A stretch of 64,000 nt of DNA from Lucinisca nassula (taxonomy: Eukaryota > Mollusca > Bivalvia > Lucinida > Lucinidae), in contig OY757013.1 in assembly GCA_963580285.1 (NCBI GenBank), forward strand, positions 132,553,027 through 132,617,026, read 5' to 3'. Positions within the stretch are counted from its first letter, which is position 1. Every line of letters begins with the position of its first letter. A program made the translations under genes and the position numbers. Below are positions 23,207 to 33,829 of this stretch, in pieces. The notes beneath the pieces were generated by a model, which was given only the letters and a program-made list of their open reading frames with translations, was not told the origin of the DNA and did no database searches.

Positions 23207-23490
23207 ATGTTCTATAATGGGTAATCCTTTGGGAGCAGAACTGGTAACTGTGTTTCTGGTCCAGACTAGCTAGTTTCGGCCAAAAAGGCATCATCAGTGA
23301 TCCTCATTTATTTTCAAAATTCCTCAGTGGAATCAATGATCCAGAAGGACTAGAAAAAAATAACCCACACTATGATGAAGGACAGGGAAACTTTTTGCGG
23401 CCGCCACACATTCCCCTTAAGTTAAATGTGTTCTGTAAAAAGTGTACTCATTTGGATGCAAGGGAAGAACAGAACAGAAAACTGTAGAGT
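23207..23490 (-). repeat. PLE terminal repeat, diverged
   Basis: Matches the 261-bp unit (tgttctataatgggtaatcc; ccacactatgatgaaggaca). It contains a damaged hammerhead. Confidence 0.6.
23258..23304 (-). ncRNA. Hammerhead ribozyme, degraded
   Basis: The gaaac, tagcta and gtc parts are intact, but ctgatgag has become ctgatgat and stem I pairing is weak. Confidence 0.55.
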
Positions 23491-23659
23491 GTACGAGTTC
23501 TTATTTTTGTCTACTTACTTGATCTAGCCGAGTTACGGTAATGCTCGACGCTGAAAATATCCAACGCGGTTTACCGTGTAATATTCACGGTTTTGGGTTA
23601 ATTTGAACAAACAAAACTACTTTGATGACCAAATACGATCTATTAAGTAGAACGATTCT

Positions 23660-23945
23660 CATCATTGTATAGTAGTCGCAGATAAAATTGACTCGGCGGA
23701 GGTTTTTGGGTGTTGTCAATATATGTCAAATTCGCTGAGTCCACCAGAAGATTCGGGAGAGTGCCTTTCGCATGCTTTCTTCAAGCGGACCAAATAGCCA
23801 TATACAACACAGCTTTGTTTGTGTTACAGCTGAATTCACACAGTCGGGTGACTTGCTTTACCTTTCTGTTAATAGAATATTCCAAGGGCAGGTGCAACGA
23901 TTGCTCCGCCTAGATAATCTTATCTGCGACTACTATAGTCAGTTT
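23660..23945. mobile_element. MITE with ~31-bp TIRs, plus inverted relative at 24.25-24.54 kb
   Basis: Arms tagtagtcgcagataaaatt / ttatctgcgactacta and gactcggcggag / ctccgcctag bound the element. A diverged, inverted relative follows at 24250-24540 (catgcgaaaggcactct versus agagtgcctttcgcatg). Confidence 0.55.
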
Positions 23946-24689
23946 CAGAATAAGTGGTGTATAATAATATTTTAACTAACCTTTCAGATGCCAACAAAAA
24001 TGGATCTAAAAGTGTTAGACTTCAGGTTTTTGTTTAACTTAAGGTATCAAAAAAAGCTGCATCTAAAAGTGTCGTATGTTGTGCAAATCTTTCAAACACA
24101 TTTGTTGATAGTGGAAAAATTTGGACCCAGATCAGACTGCTTCTACAGACTCAGTCTGATCTGGATCATCATTTTTGAAATAATGACTTCTGAAGTTACC
24201 GACAGACAACGAAGCAGACCGACAGTTGTTGCGATCGGCATTTAAGGGTTAGGATTGTCAGGATGGAGTCTTTAGCCAAAAGGTGAAGAATGTTATGGTC
24301 GTTGAAGATACACTGAAATGTCGGAGCTATCGTTTGCGCCCGCCTTTGGAATTTTCTATTAACGAAAAGGTGAAGCAAGTCAAGCAATTGTCTGAATTCA
24401 ACCTGAACACAAACAAAGCTGGGGCGTATATCGTCATTTGTTCTGCTTACAAAAAAAAAAAAAAAAAAAAAAAAATAACATGCGAAAGGCACTCTACTGA
24501 ATCTTCTTGCGGACCGCACTGACGACTGCCGAATAGCTCCGCCCTGTCGATCATATCTAGGACTACAATCGAGTATAAGAAGAAAGTGACGTCAACGCAT
24601 GTTTTTGTTATTAAGCATTGTCCACTGTCGTCAAAAGTTAACGACGCTTCGGTAATACTAATTCTAACGGTATAGCAATGGTGATTAAA

Positions 24690-24915
24690 ATAATAGTAAT
24701 AATAATAATAAAAATAATAATAATAATAATAACAATAATAACTAGAGCTGTCAGTGAAACTGACTAGGGCCCCGGCAGCGCTATCAGAGGAGTAGGAAAA
24801 AATTTGTGGACGGACAAACGGACAGACGGACGGACGGACAGACAGACAGACAGACGGACGGACAGAGTGATTACTTTAGGGCACCCACACTTTCAGTGCG
24901 GGGCCCTAATAATAA
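24690..24915. repeat. (ATA)n and (GACA/GACG)n microsatellites within a short repeat
   Basis: An aat-trinucleotide run at 24690-24745 is followed by a block bounded by gactagggccccgg and gtgcggggccctaa. It holds a gacagacggacg run at 24806-24866. It probably marks one small inverted-repeat element. Confidence 0.6.
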
Positions 24916-25032
24916 CGGTAAAACTGTCTTAGATGCCTTTGGCGGTGTACTCTTTGACTTTGACGTTACTTTCAACTTTTTCTCTGTCTACACTATACTT
25001 AGCTGGTATGTACATACAAACTTCTTTGCTCA

Positions 25033-25277
25033 CATTACGGAAACACGCCTATACAGATACATTGGAAATTTTATCACCGGAAAAAGGTAAATTTTAAGGT
25101 GCAAAATTGTGATGTTTTTCTTATTGCTGCTCAAAAATATAGATTGTGGATACCCGCAACCTATATTTTAGAGCTGAAATGACAAAAATTAGTTTTACCC
25201 CTATAAGCCCTAATTTTACTACATACGTAAAAGTGGGGTTCAAGGGGGTAAAAACCTTATAGGCATGTTTTGTGATG
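25033..25277. mobile_element. MITE family A copy, hairpin shortened
   Basis: TIRs cattacggaaacacgcctat / tataggcatgttttgtgatg are present. The central hairpin is reduced to gattgtggatacccgcaacc. Confidence 0.75.
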
Positions 25278-25290
25278 AATTTCAATCCGC

Positions 25291-25570
25291 CATTACGCAA
25301 ACACGCCTGTACAAATACATTGCCACCTTTATCGCAGAAAAAATGAAACGTTTAAGATGAAAAATTGCGATATTTTTCTTATTTCTGCTCAAAATATAGA
25401 TTGTGGGCACTCGTTAGAACCGCCTCATCGAGGCGGTTCTAACAAGTACCCACAATCTTTATTTTAGAGCAGAAATAAGGAAAATAAAGTATTCCTCCGG
25501 AAACCCCAGTTTTACTATATAAAAGTGAGGTTCAAGGGGGTGAAAATTATATAGGTGTGTTTTCGTGATG
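25291..25570. mobile_element. MITE family A copy, full length
   Basis: 280 bp between cattacgcaaacacgcctgt and ataggtgtgttttcgtgatg, with a complete long hairpin (ggcactcgttagaaccgcct / aggcggttctaacaagtacc). Only 13 bp separate it from the previous copy. Confidence 0.85.
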
Positions 25571-25869
25571 CATGTTTTCTAAGTATCGGTTATAGTTGTC
25601 TTTCTTGGAATAAACGATGAGAGGTGCAGTTAAATTTCCATTGGTTTCGCCTACCTGATCCCTGTACACACTGTTTCCTTCATCAGAATATGCATTTTAC
25701 TTCCATTTTAAGCAAGAATATAGTAAACTCATACGACTTTACGCTTGGATGCACTGGTATAGCGATCAGCTGTCTGTGGATAGAACCAGTAGGTGTCGAT
25801 CCGAATCACCGCCCCACCTCCAAATAAAAACAAAACAAACTAGAAATGCGTCCATAGGACACGGATGCC

Positions 25870-26810
25870 CCCGCCTGAAAAAAATGTTGATGTTTGTATT
25901 TGACCTTCGACCGCTAAGTATGACATTGACCTTACAGGTACTGACCTGAGTCTTGCGTGAACCAAATTGTGTCATGATGGTTAACATTTTGCCAAGTAAT
26001 TTCCAAATTCATCCAGGAACAAATAAGATATTGAACAGACACAAGAAAACAAAAAAAAAAAACAAAAAAAAAAAAAAAACACTTTTATATCGTTGACCGC
26101 TATGTATGACCTTTACCTTGGACAAACTGGCTCTTGCGCATGACATCGACTCGTGATGTGATTAACACTTCTACCAAGTAATTTCCAAATCCATTCAGAA
26201 TAACAGGACACAAGAAAAGACATTTTTTTATCTTTTGTCTCTAAGTATGCATTTGACCTTGGAGGTACCAATCTGGGTCTTGGGCACGACACATTGTCTC
26301 ATAGTAGTTAACATTTCTGCCAAGTTATTTCAAACTCCATTTAGAAATAAGAAACTTATTGACTGTGTTTAAAATTCGGAACTTTTTTAACCTTTAACCT
26401 CTAAGTACGACATTGACCTTGGAGGTACGGACTTATGTTTCAAATGGAACAGATCGACACCTGATAATTAGGATTTCTGCCGAGCAATTTCAAAATCCCT
26501 CCAGAAATAAGAAAGTTATTGACCGCTTTTTAGTTTTGGACACATTTTTGACATTTGACCTCTAAGCACGACCTTGACCGCGGAGGTACGGATCTTGGTT
26601 TTGCGCCCGAAACATTGCCTCATAATCGTTAACATTTCTACCAAGTAATTTTAAAATCCGTCCAGAAATACGAAAGTTCTTGATCATGTTTAAGTTTCGG
26701 ACCCTTTTTTGCCTTTGACATCTAAGTACGACCTTGACATTTGAGGTATGGACCTTGGTTTTGCGCGCAACGCATCGTCTTTTGATCGTCAATATTTGGA
26801 AGAGACAGTA
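25870..26810. repeat. Degenerate ~145-bp tandem repeats
   Basis: About six diverged units share 'tctaagtacgaccttgacc', 'ggaggtacggac', 'ttaacatttctgccaagtaa' and 'cagaaataagaaagttattg'. The overlapping minus ORF is an artefact of the repeat. No gene. Confidence 0.65.
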
Positions 26811-26814
26811 CAAT

Positions 26815-27240
26815 TAGAAACAGTCAAAAGTAAAACCAAATATGGGGCTTCAGAGTGATCAGGATTAGCATTATTTAAAAATAATACTCTTGGATAGATT
26901 CTATCAACCATTTGATCAAAATAAACATTATCAATATTTAAAAGATCATCCAAATATCGAGAGGTAAAGTAAAACGCCCCTTGTCAGCCTTGTCAGCTGG
27001 AACCGAGACATACCTATTGTGGAATTCTTAGATACCTTGCTCAACGTGCCTAAACGTGACCTTTGGTTTACGAGGTAAAATATGCGTAACGAAAATATGT
27101 GTCGATCAACAATTTTAAAGATGCTCAGTTTCCAGTTATTCAATGCTGTAGACTCAACATACTCTCTCTTACACCAGCGTTTACAGAATTCATTTAAGGA
27201 ATCTGCAACAACTTATTGACATTTATAAAAAATCAATATT
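26815..27240 (-). pseudogene. PLE reverse transcriptase, internally deleted fragment
   Basis: On the minus strand, a piece near 27143-26980 has the N-terminal LNNWKLSIFKIVD-type segment, including NWKLSIFKIVD. It is followed directly by the catalytic-core stretch around 26975-26815 (SRYLDDLLNID equivalent). The RT fingers between them are missing. Several frameshifts are present. It seems to belong to the second PLE family of the 28-kb copy. Confidence 0.65.
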
Positions 27241-27589
27241 CAATGGAAATCTATATTTAGGTCCCTTTGAGATAATTGCTCGTATTCTACAGTCTGGGAT
27301 CAGTTTCAAATTGCCAGTAAGTACTTGACCAGCAGCTGGATAGAAAAAAAAAAAAGAATTTTTACAGTCTCAGGATTCAGGAGTGTTTGCTTGAATATCT
27401 AAATCAGAAACAATTTTATTGATGTTGAATATTAGGTTTATTGTTTTTATAGCAAATAATAGGAGATTCAGTATTTCTGAAATATGCTGGTATAGGACAT
27501 ATAATGGTTTTATCTTTAAACACGCTTGGTAAATCTATGAAGTCAATACCTTTATTGACAAAAGGAATTTTCAAAAAAATATTTCAAAA
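27241..27589. other. Non-coding stretch, nothing recognised
   Basis: AT-rich, with short ORFs only. It may be further PLE debris, but no motif supports that. Confidence 0.3.
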
Positions 27590-28078
27590 AATAGTTCACA
27601 TGATTAATTTCAGAATCGATGCGAGTGCGTAAAGCATGTTGAGTATAGCAACGATTAAGAAGTACTGCAAAATAAAACTGGTGCTAAGAATCATAATACC
27701 TGTCAACTTTTTTGTCCAATTTACGTTTAAAGGATATTGAAAGAGATGAAAAAAACCGAAAGCATAGAATGTCGCCCAGACTGTTGCAGTATAGTATTCA
27801 TTTCCGGAGAAGTCATAGTGCGACGAGGTTTGAATATGCCCCCAGTTCCAGTACAGTATCAAACAAAATAACAGTGACAAATTGATCCGCATGGAGGCAT
27901 TCTAGCTCAACAGTGAGTCATGATAAAATACATGGTAAAATGGTTATGTATAGATTAATATTATCAAGAATCAGGGTTGAGGACTAAACAACAATCCGAC
28001 CGTCAGAGCAGGAGAAAACCACCAGTTAGATCACGGAGAGACGAACCTAGGAACTATCCGGCTCCACCCTTCCCGATT
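27590..28078 (-). repeat. 3' tail of second PLE family
   Basis: Lies downstream of the RT C-terminus at 28079-28444 on the same strand. It has the same layout as the common tail (ctccatgcggatcaattt in place of cttcatgcggactgaaca; gttagatcacgg in place of gttagactccg) but a different sequence. A hydrophobic 98-codon ORF inside it is probably a chance reading. Confidence 0.55.
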
Positions 28079-28444
28079 TCAAAGGATTGAGGATGGGACC
28101 GTCATCAAAGAGTGAGGAGCCCGGCGCACCGCCGTGCAAACACAGAGCGAAGCAAAGTTGACCACTGTAAAAGGGTTGACAACCAAACACGCGGTCTGTC
28201 GCATAACATCCATGCTATAACCACTTTTCTTGTATTTGGCAACAATTTGTCTGAATTGACTAGACAAATAATCACTACCTTGTATTCTTCTGAATTTATA
28301 AACTAAATCCCCTTAAAACTCAGGTTCCGACAGTCCCTGTTGCAGAAGTATCTTCAAAGAAATGCCATATTTAGAAATAATGCCGTAATGTCGACGATAT
28401 TGAAATTTTGAAAACGTTCGGCGCAATTTATGATACCAATAGGC
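28079..28444 (-). pseudogene. PLE-2 reverse transcriptase, C-terminal exon-like piece (copy A, part 4)
   Basis: Encodes SSQFRQIVAKYKKSGYSMDV and MRQTACLVVNPFTVVNFASL, the same terminal segments as the 5.3-kb fragment but clearly diverged (second PLE family). It is the last of four pieces of one minus-strand RT gene spread over 28079-32290 by later insertions at 28445-29092, 29326-29595 and 29684-31512. Confidence 0.75.
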
Positions 28445-28603
28445 TTATCAGAAATAAATTATTGGTTTAGACTCATATTCTAGACAGGTGTTTAATAATT
28501 TGGACCCCAGTTTGATTTATATCAGTCTTTGAATCGACGGCCAATTCGAAATTCGCAAAATTACAGTATGTTTTCTCTGGCTTTCTTTGCCGGATCATTA
28601 CAT

Positions 28604-28647
28604 GGTCACTGATGAGGCTTTATTAGCCGAAACTACGTAGTTTGACC
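28604..28647 (+). ncRNA. Hammerhead ribozyme, tacgta subfamily
   Basis: ggtca-ctgatgag-gc...gc-cgaaac-tacgta-gtt-tgacc. The core is intact and stem I is fully paired. Confidence 0.85.
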
Positions 28648-28985
28648 CATCTTCTTTCTTATGAATGTTTTCATTGCTCTTAAAGGAACTCATTTTTGAT
28701 TTTTATTTGCCTTCACTGCAGCTGGTGTTGTGCCGTGTGGCGGCCGTAAAACGTCTCCCCGTACATCAACCATAGTGCAGTTTATATTTTACTTTTGGTC
28801 CTTTGAGATCAGCGTGAATATTCTGAGTAATCAGAAATAAATTATTGTTTTAGACTCATATTCTAGACAGGTGTTTAATAATTTGGACCCCAGTTTGATT
28901 TATATCAGTCTTTGAATCGACGGCCAATTCGAAATTCGCAAAATTACAGTATGTTTTCTCTGGCTTTCTTTGCCGGATCATTACA

Positions 28986-29031
28986 GGGTCACTGATGAGG
29001 CTTTATTAGCCGAAACTACGTAGTTTGACCC
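28986..29031 (+). ncRNA. Hammerhead ribozyme, tacgta subfamily, best-paired copy
   Basis: gggtca and tgaccc form a perfect six-pair stem I. Core ctgatgag...cgaaac is intact, triplet gtt, stem III tacgta. Confidence 0.88.
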
Positions 29032-29092
29032 ATCTTCTTTCTTATGAATGTTTTCATTGCTCTTAAAGGAACTCATTTTTTATTTTTATTTG

Positions 29093-29325
29093 TTTTAGAA
29101 GTTTAGCTGTTAAAATTCTGTTGCGATCATTAAAGGCATCAACATGACAACAAGCTCTAGCAAAACGAATAAGCTGAGACATAAAAACCCCATAAGACTC
29201 CGCCTCAGGGATGTCACCAACCAAGAAGGGTTATTTACAATTCCAAAATTAAAATCATCTCTTTCATCGTAAATTTTGAAAGAAACGGTACCATTAGAAA
29301 CAGTCAAAAGTAAATGCCAAAATGG
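29093..29325 (-). pseudogene. PLE-2 reverse transcriptase, middle piece (copy A, part 3)
   Basis: Reads VSFKIYDERDDFNFGIVNNP, corresponding to the conserved KIYDKRDDF segment that follows the catalytic core, then a frameshift into the YGVYxSQL equivalent. It continues part 2 across an inserted tail. Confidence 0.7.
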
Positions 29326-29595
29326 GGCTTGACCGTTCCAAGGCGGTTCTTCTGTGGCGGTTTATTTATGTTGTTGTTTGTTACTACTTACTGTTTGTAT
29401 CACTTGTGTCTTTTTATTTTGGATGGCCATTTGGCCATTTTGTGGGAAAGTAACTGTCCTTAGGACCATTTTTTGTTTAGGTTTCCATTATTGTCTGGTC
29501 GCTTCATGTTTGTGTTTCTTTCCTTTTGGTGTCTTTGATAGGTGGAGTAAGTTAATTGTATCCATTCCTGATCTTTAATTTACTTCTACTTTGAG
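29326..29595 (+). repeat. PLE 3' tail, copy 6, inserted in PLE-2 RT
   Basis: Starts ccgttccaaggcggttcttc and ends tttacttctacttt. Opposite in orientation to the host RT fragment. Confidence 0.85.
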
Positions 29596-29683
29596 AGTCA
29601 TCAGAATTAGCTTTATTTAACTTTAATTCTTTTTGATAAATTCAATCAACCATTCGATCAAAATAAAGGTTATCAATATTTAA

Positions 29684-31512
29684 GGTGGCACTACAGTAAA
29701 AAAATCTCCTTATTCACAATGTAAATTGGGGCATATTCCTTGTTCTACCATATTTCAGCAAGTCTTATGCTTCCATTATGAGGCATATAATTTGACAGGC
29801 TGACCATTTACCTTCCAGAAGCAGCTAAAAATGTGGGTGCTGTGCGGCAAATTTTGGCCTTTTCGGCAGTCAGTGTCAACAAACCCATACCGCAGCGAAT
29901 AAATCCAGGCATTTTCAGTGGCCAGTCAGCACAATTTTCTGGTTCAATTTAAATCAGCTGCTTTTTACAAAAGCAAATACCTACTAATATTTCTTCTGAT
30001 AAACAATAATACTTCTCAGAAAAACAATGGCTTAGCACAAAATCCAATCAGAAGCAGCAGAATATTCAATTCTGTACTGAAATCTCTCCCCATAGCAAGT
30101 ACAGCTTTCATGAAGACCAATTATTTACTATAGTGCAACCTATACCAAACCCTTATTTCTTTATGATCCATCAAAAGAATTGCCAAACACAAGTTTAGAC
30201 CATATCTAATAATATAGTCATGCATGATGAATGTTCAGTGGCAAAGAATCTTTAAACTTTGCAAAAAAGTTATCGCTTCCCGATTCTACGATGAAAGCCA
30301 AACAAACCACGTTTTGTGAAAAAGCGTCAAGTTTACCTCATTCCAGAATGGAACCCAGAAACCGGCTTGCATCAGTGCTTCTTCTCAGATGTCTTTGGAA
30401 TACTTTAATCCTAAAATGCACCAAATCATGTCCTACTAGCACCCATGCAAGAAATATTGGCTGTTCTCACACCTATACCCCCTAATTTCAGTGAAAAAAA
30501 TGCCATTCTGAGGAAATTTTGGAGACAAAACTTTGATGAAAACGATTATAAATGCCTTAATGCCATGAGAAATTGCTGAATATATCTGTTTAAATCCTGT
30601 AACATGAACCCAACCAATAAGAACTTACAATGGCTGAGAAAACTCATTGCGATATTGTAGCGGGCTGTTCGGAGAGACAATTTTAAAGTTTTGCATGGAC
30701 TTGAGACCCTTGCCTAATGCCAAGAAACCTCAGTGTTATATTCAATATGGATAATATTCTTTTTCTTGTGTTCCTGTTTATACATTTACTGCAAGTCTGC
30801 TTTCCAAACAGATCAATGACAACTAATTTACATGGCTTTGCAGTACCCCCCTATTACATGGAACAGAAGCAAAAACTGTTAAAATACACCCAGTTAGTCC
30901 TAAATTAGCACCAATTTGTACAGTTTCTGTGACAAAATACATGCCAGGAAGATCCAATCTTAAGCTACAGAATTGGAGGGAACCTATTATGTGTGAAAAT
31001 ATTATGTAATGAATGAAAACAGGACAGTGGAGCTGCTTTTCTACTTTCGGTTTAGGTGGCACTACAGTAAAAAAATCCCCTTACTCACAATGTAAATTGG
31101 GGGCATATTCCATGTTCTACCATATTTCAGCAAGTCTTATGCTTCCGTTATGAGGCATATAATTTGACAGGCTGACCATTTACCTTCCAACTGCAGCTTA
31201 AAAATGTGGGTGCTGTGCGGTAAACTTGGTCTTTTCGGCAGTCAGTGTCAACAAACCAATACCGCAGCGAATAAATCCAGGCATTTCCAGTGGCCAGTCA
31301 GCACAATTTTCTGGTTCAATTTAAATCAGCTGCTTTTTACAATAGCATATACCTACTAATATTTCTTCTAATAAACAATTATACTTCTGAGAAAAATAAT
31401 GGCTTAGCACCAAATCCAATCAGAAGCAGCAGAATATTCAATTCTGTACTGAAAGCTCTCCCCAAAGCAAGTACAGCTTTCATAAAGACCAATTATTTAC
31501 TGTAGTGCAAAC
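29684..31512. mobile_element. TTAA-flanked element with 456-bp direct terminal repeats
   Basis: The element starts ggtggcactacagtaaa and ends tttactgtagtgcaaac, short inverted termini. It is flanked by TTAA on both sides (29680-29683 and 31513-31516). The related uninterrupted site at 26934 has a single TTAA at this point. Direct repeats of ~456 bp occupy 29684-30138 and 31055-31510. The ~915 bp between them has no convincing ORF. TTAA duplication is typical of piggyBac-type transposition. A TRIM-like LTR element is the alternative because of the TG...CA-like repeat ends. Confidence 0.75.
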
Positions 31513-31516
31513 TTAA

Positions 31517-32290
31517 AAGATCATCCAAATATCGAGAGGTAGAGTTAAACGCCCAATAACATCGGTTTGTTTATTTTTAGGAAGGGACAACGTGAATTCT
31601 TTTTCATAGTAAAACAGAAGCAAATCTGCAACAAGGGGGCACAGTTTGTACCCTTCGGAATACCAACTACTTGTGTTAATAATTGAGATCCAAACCTTAC
31701 ATAGATATTATACAGTAAATAGGCAAGTGCCTCACAAACAACTTTACATGTCCCATATTCAAAATGATAATTGCCGCCTCAAGAAGCAAAATAAGCATTT
31801 ATATCATTGCAGGCCAAATACAGACTGTTGTCGCGACGAAAAGTAGTTTTAATTAAAGTAAATAGCGTTTCGTTAATCAGATTATGAGGTAAAGTTGTGT
31901 AAAGAGTGAAAAAAATCGCACGCCGACAAACTAGGTCCACGAAAACCTCTTGCTGTCAGTTTATTAAAAACTTCACGTGATTTTTTTTATAGACCAACAT
32001 AAGTTAATGCAAGAATTTTCGTAAGCCTTTTCACAGTATATAGAAACATGATTTTTAATAGCTGTTAAACATGACGTAAGTAATAAAGGAAGTTCGGTTG
32101 TCGTAAAAGAACTAGAATTGTCTATAAAACGAGTTTTATAAGGATTTCTGTGAAGCTTTGGTAACCAGTACAATGTAGGAAGTTTTTCTTGGTTTTCCGT
32201 TATACTAACATTAAAACTTGGTATGCGTTGAAGATTTTCTTTGACGATAGTAGGTTCATCTTCAGAAACCTGACAAACAGGTCGCACACT
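31517..32290 (-). pseudogene. PLE-2 reverse transcriptase, N-terminal and core piece (copy A, parts 1-2)
   Basis: The minus strand encodes KLPTLYWLPKLHRNPYKTRF and SSFTTTELPLLLTSCLTAIK near 32000-32230, the early RT motifs. Further down (31900-31600) come equivalents of the IPxGTNCAPLxADL motif. The catalytic YLDD segment lies at 31510-31560 and 29600-29683, on either side of the TTAA element. Many stops and frameshifts are present. Confidence 0.75.
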
Positions 32291-32480
32291 GGACGTTTAG
32301 CTTACCTGAGCTCTTCACTCACTGGTGAGCTTATGCTACGGTCATCAACTGTCGATATTTTGAACATAAGCTTCTCTGGAACTACTGGGTGATTGAAGGA
32401 AAACTGCGATGAGCCCCCAAAGGATCGTGACATGAAAAATAGATTCCGAAGTGGAAGCAATGGTCAGAAATCGATACAAT

Positions 32481-32554
32481 TTGTTTGATTTGAAGTTTAA
32501 CGTCCCCGTAAACACTGTAAAGGTCATTTTGGAGACGTTGCTTCCAATTTTGTG
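32481..32554 (-). repeat. SINE family S, truncated, with 16-bp target duplication
   Basis: Inserted into a PLE tail. The 16-bp host sequence agaaatcgatacaatt occurs on both sides (32465-32480 and 32555-32570), a target-site duplication typical of LINE-driven retroposition. Confidence 0.75.
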
Positions 32555-33062
32555 GGAGAAATCGATACAATTAACCCAAAGCTCCCATCAGAGACACCAA
32601 ATGGAAAGAAACATAAACATCAAACAACAGACCCTAATAGCGGAAAGCCGAAACGACAGTTACTTTCCCATAAAATGGCCAATAGGCTATCCAAAATAAA
32701 GTAATATAAGCGACACAAACACCAAAAGATAAACCATAACAAAAATAAACCGCGACAGAAGAACCGCCATGGAACGGTCAGCGGAAACGAATTCCACTGG
32801 GGGTTTGTATGTGTGTGTGTGTAGGGGGGGGGGGGGGGGGGTAAAATCGATTTTTCGTGACCACAATCCTCGCCCTTGTTTCCGTCGCGATTAAAACAAA
32901 TACTTTGATCAGTCCACATGAAGGTCTCCTAACTCATCAGTGCAACATCTCCGTGCACACAAAAATCAAACAACCACAGAATTGAAACAACGGTGAGGAT
33001 TCGACAGCAAGAAACCACTGAAATGCTGGAGCAAAAGGAAACAAACAGTTAGACTCCGAAAG
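32555..33062 (-). repeat. PLE 3' tail, copy 7 (subfamily 2)
   Basis: Near-complete tail from 'aaatcgatacaattaaccc' to 'acagttagactccga', including 'ccataaaatggccaataggc' and a G-run at 32823-32842. About 40 bp more lies before the SINE insertion. Confidence 0.8.
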
Positions 33063-33829
33063 TTTTCTCAAATTGTCCAAGTTACATTTCCCAACTGTTC
33101 GTCATAACCATATATGGTTAAAAAAAACTCTTGGAAAATATTCTCCGAAGCCCATTATACACACAGTACTTAGGTAATAGGAGTAGGATTATTCATTCTC
33201 TGTTGTTTTTAAAGTATTCATTCAGGTCAACAATCTAGTAATAACTACTAAAAAGAACATTAGCACTTGTCGTGCTTAATAAATTGACTCATTTTGACGA
33301 TTGACCATTCTATGTACATAAAGAAACGTATACATTCACTCTACAAACTGCATGCCGAATAGTATGGATCCTGATCAGATTTAAGTCATCTAAACTGTTT
33401 GTAAATGTAGCGGTTGTCATGTTCCACAGGGTAAGTATTAAGTGTGTTGATATGGTTATGCATTTTGTTATGCCTCTTGTTCATAAGAAGCATAATGTAT
33501 AAATATTTTAGAACCGTCTCAGTGCAGTGGCACAACGTTAAAATATGAAGAACCCTTACTGAGACATGAAAGGCTGTTTTTTTTTTTTTTTTTTTTCTTT
33601 GATTGTCAGAAAAGAAGATATGTTACTTTTTATGAATATTTTACTTTGAACGTCACTTCCTGTGATTGTAAAAACTCAGTGTATTGCTATCCTGCTGGTA
33701 GTCATGTAATTACTGGCAATTTGAAAAGTATTCCTGATTCTAATGTAAAGGAATATAATTTCTAAAGGACCGAAATGTCGGTTTCTTTCTAAAATTGATT
33801 TCAGTTAATGTAGAGATGAAATCGCTGCT
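33063..33829. other. Non-coding stretch before PLE copy B
   Basis: Contains a T-run at 33576-33596. No ORF of note. It may be the 5' region of the PLE copy that follows, but no motif proves this. Confidence 0.3.

Larger units (their letters stand above)
28445..29092 (+). repeat. Tandem (x2) PLE terminal repeats with hammerheads, inserted in PLE-2 RT
   Basis: Two units with a period of about 383 bp (gaaataaattattg at 28451 and 28834), each with one hammerhead of the tacgta subfamily. The insertion interrupts the PLE-2 RT between its middle and C-terminal parts. Confidence 0.75.

Noticed and set aside
24196..24519. 107-codon minus ORF with a Phe run
   Set aside because: Crosses a long A-homopolymer and a MITE arm; no conserved domain.
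27596..27892. 98-codon hydrophobic minus ORF
   Set aside because: Lies inside a PLE-2 tail; hydrophobic runs are common in T-rich DNA, and no homologue-like motif is seen.
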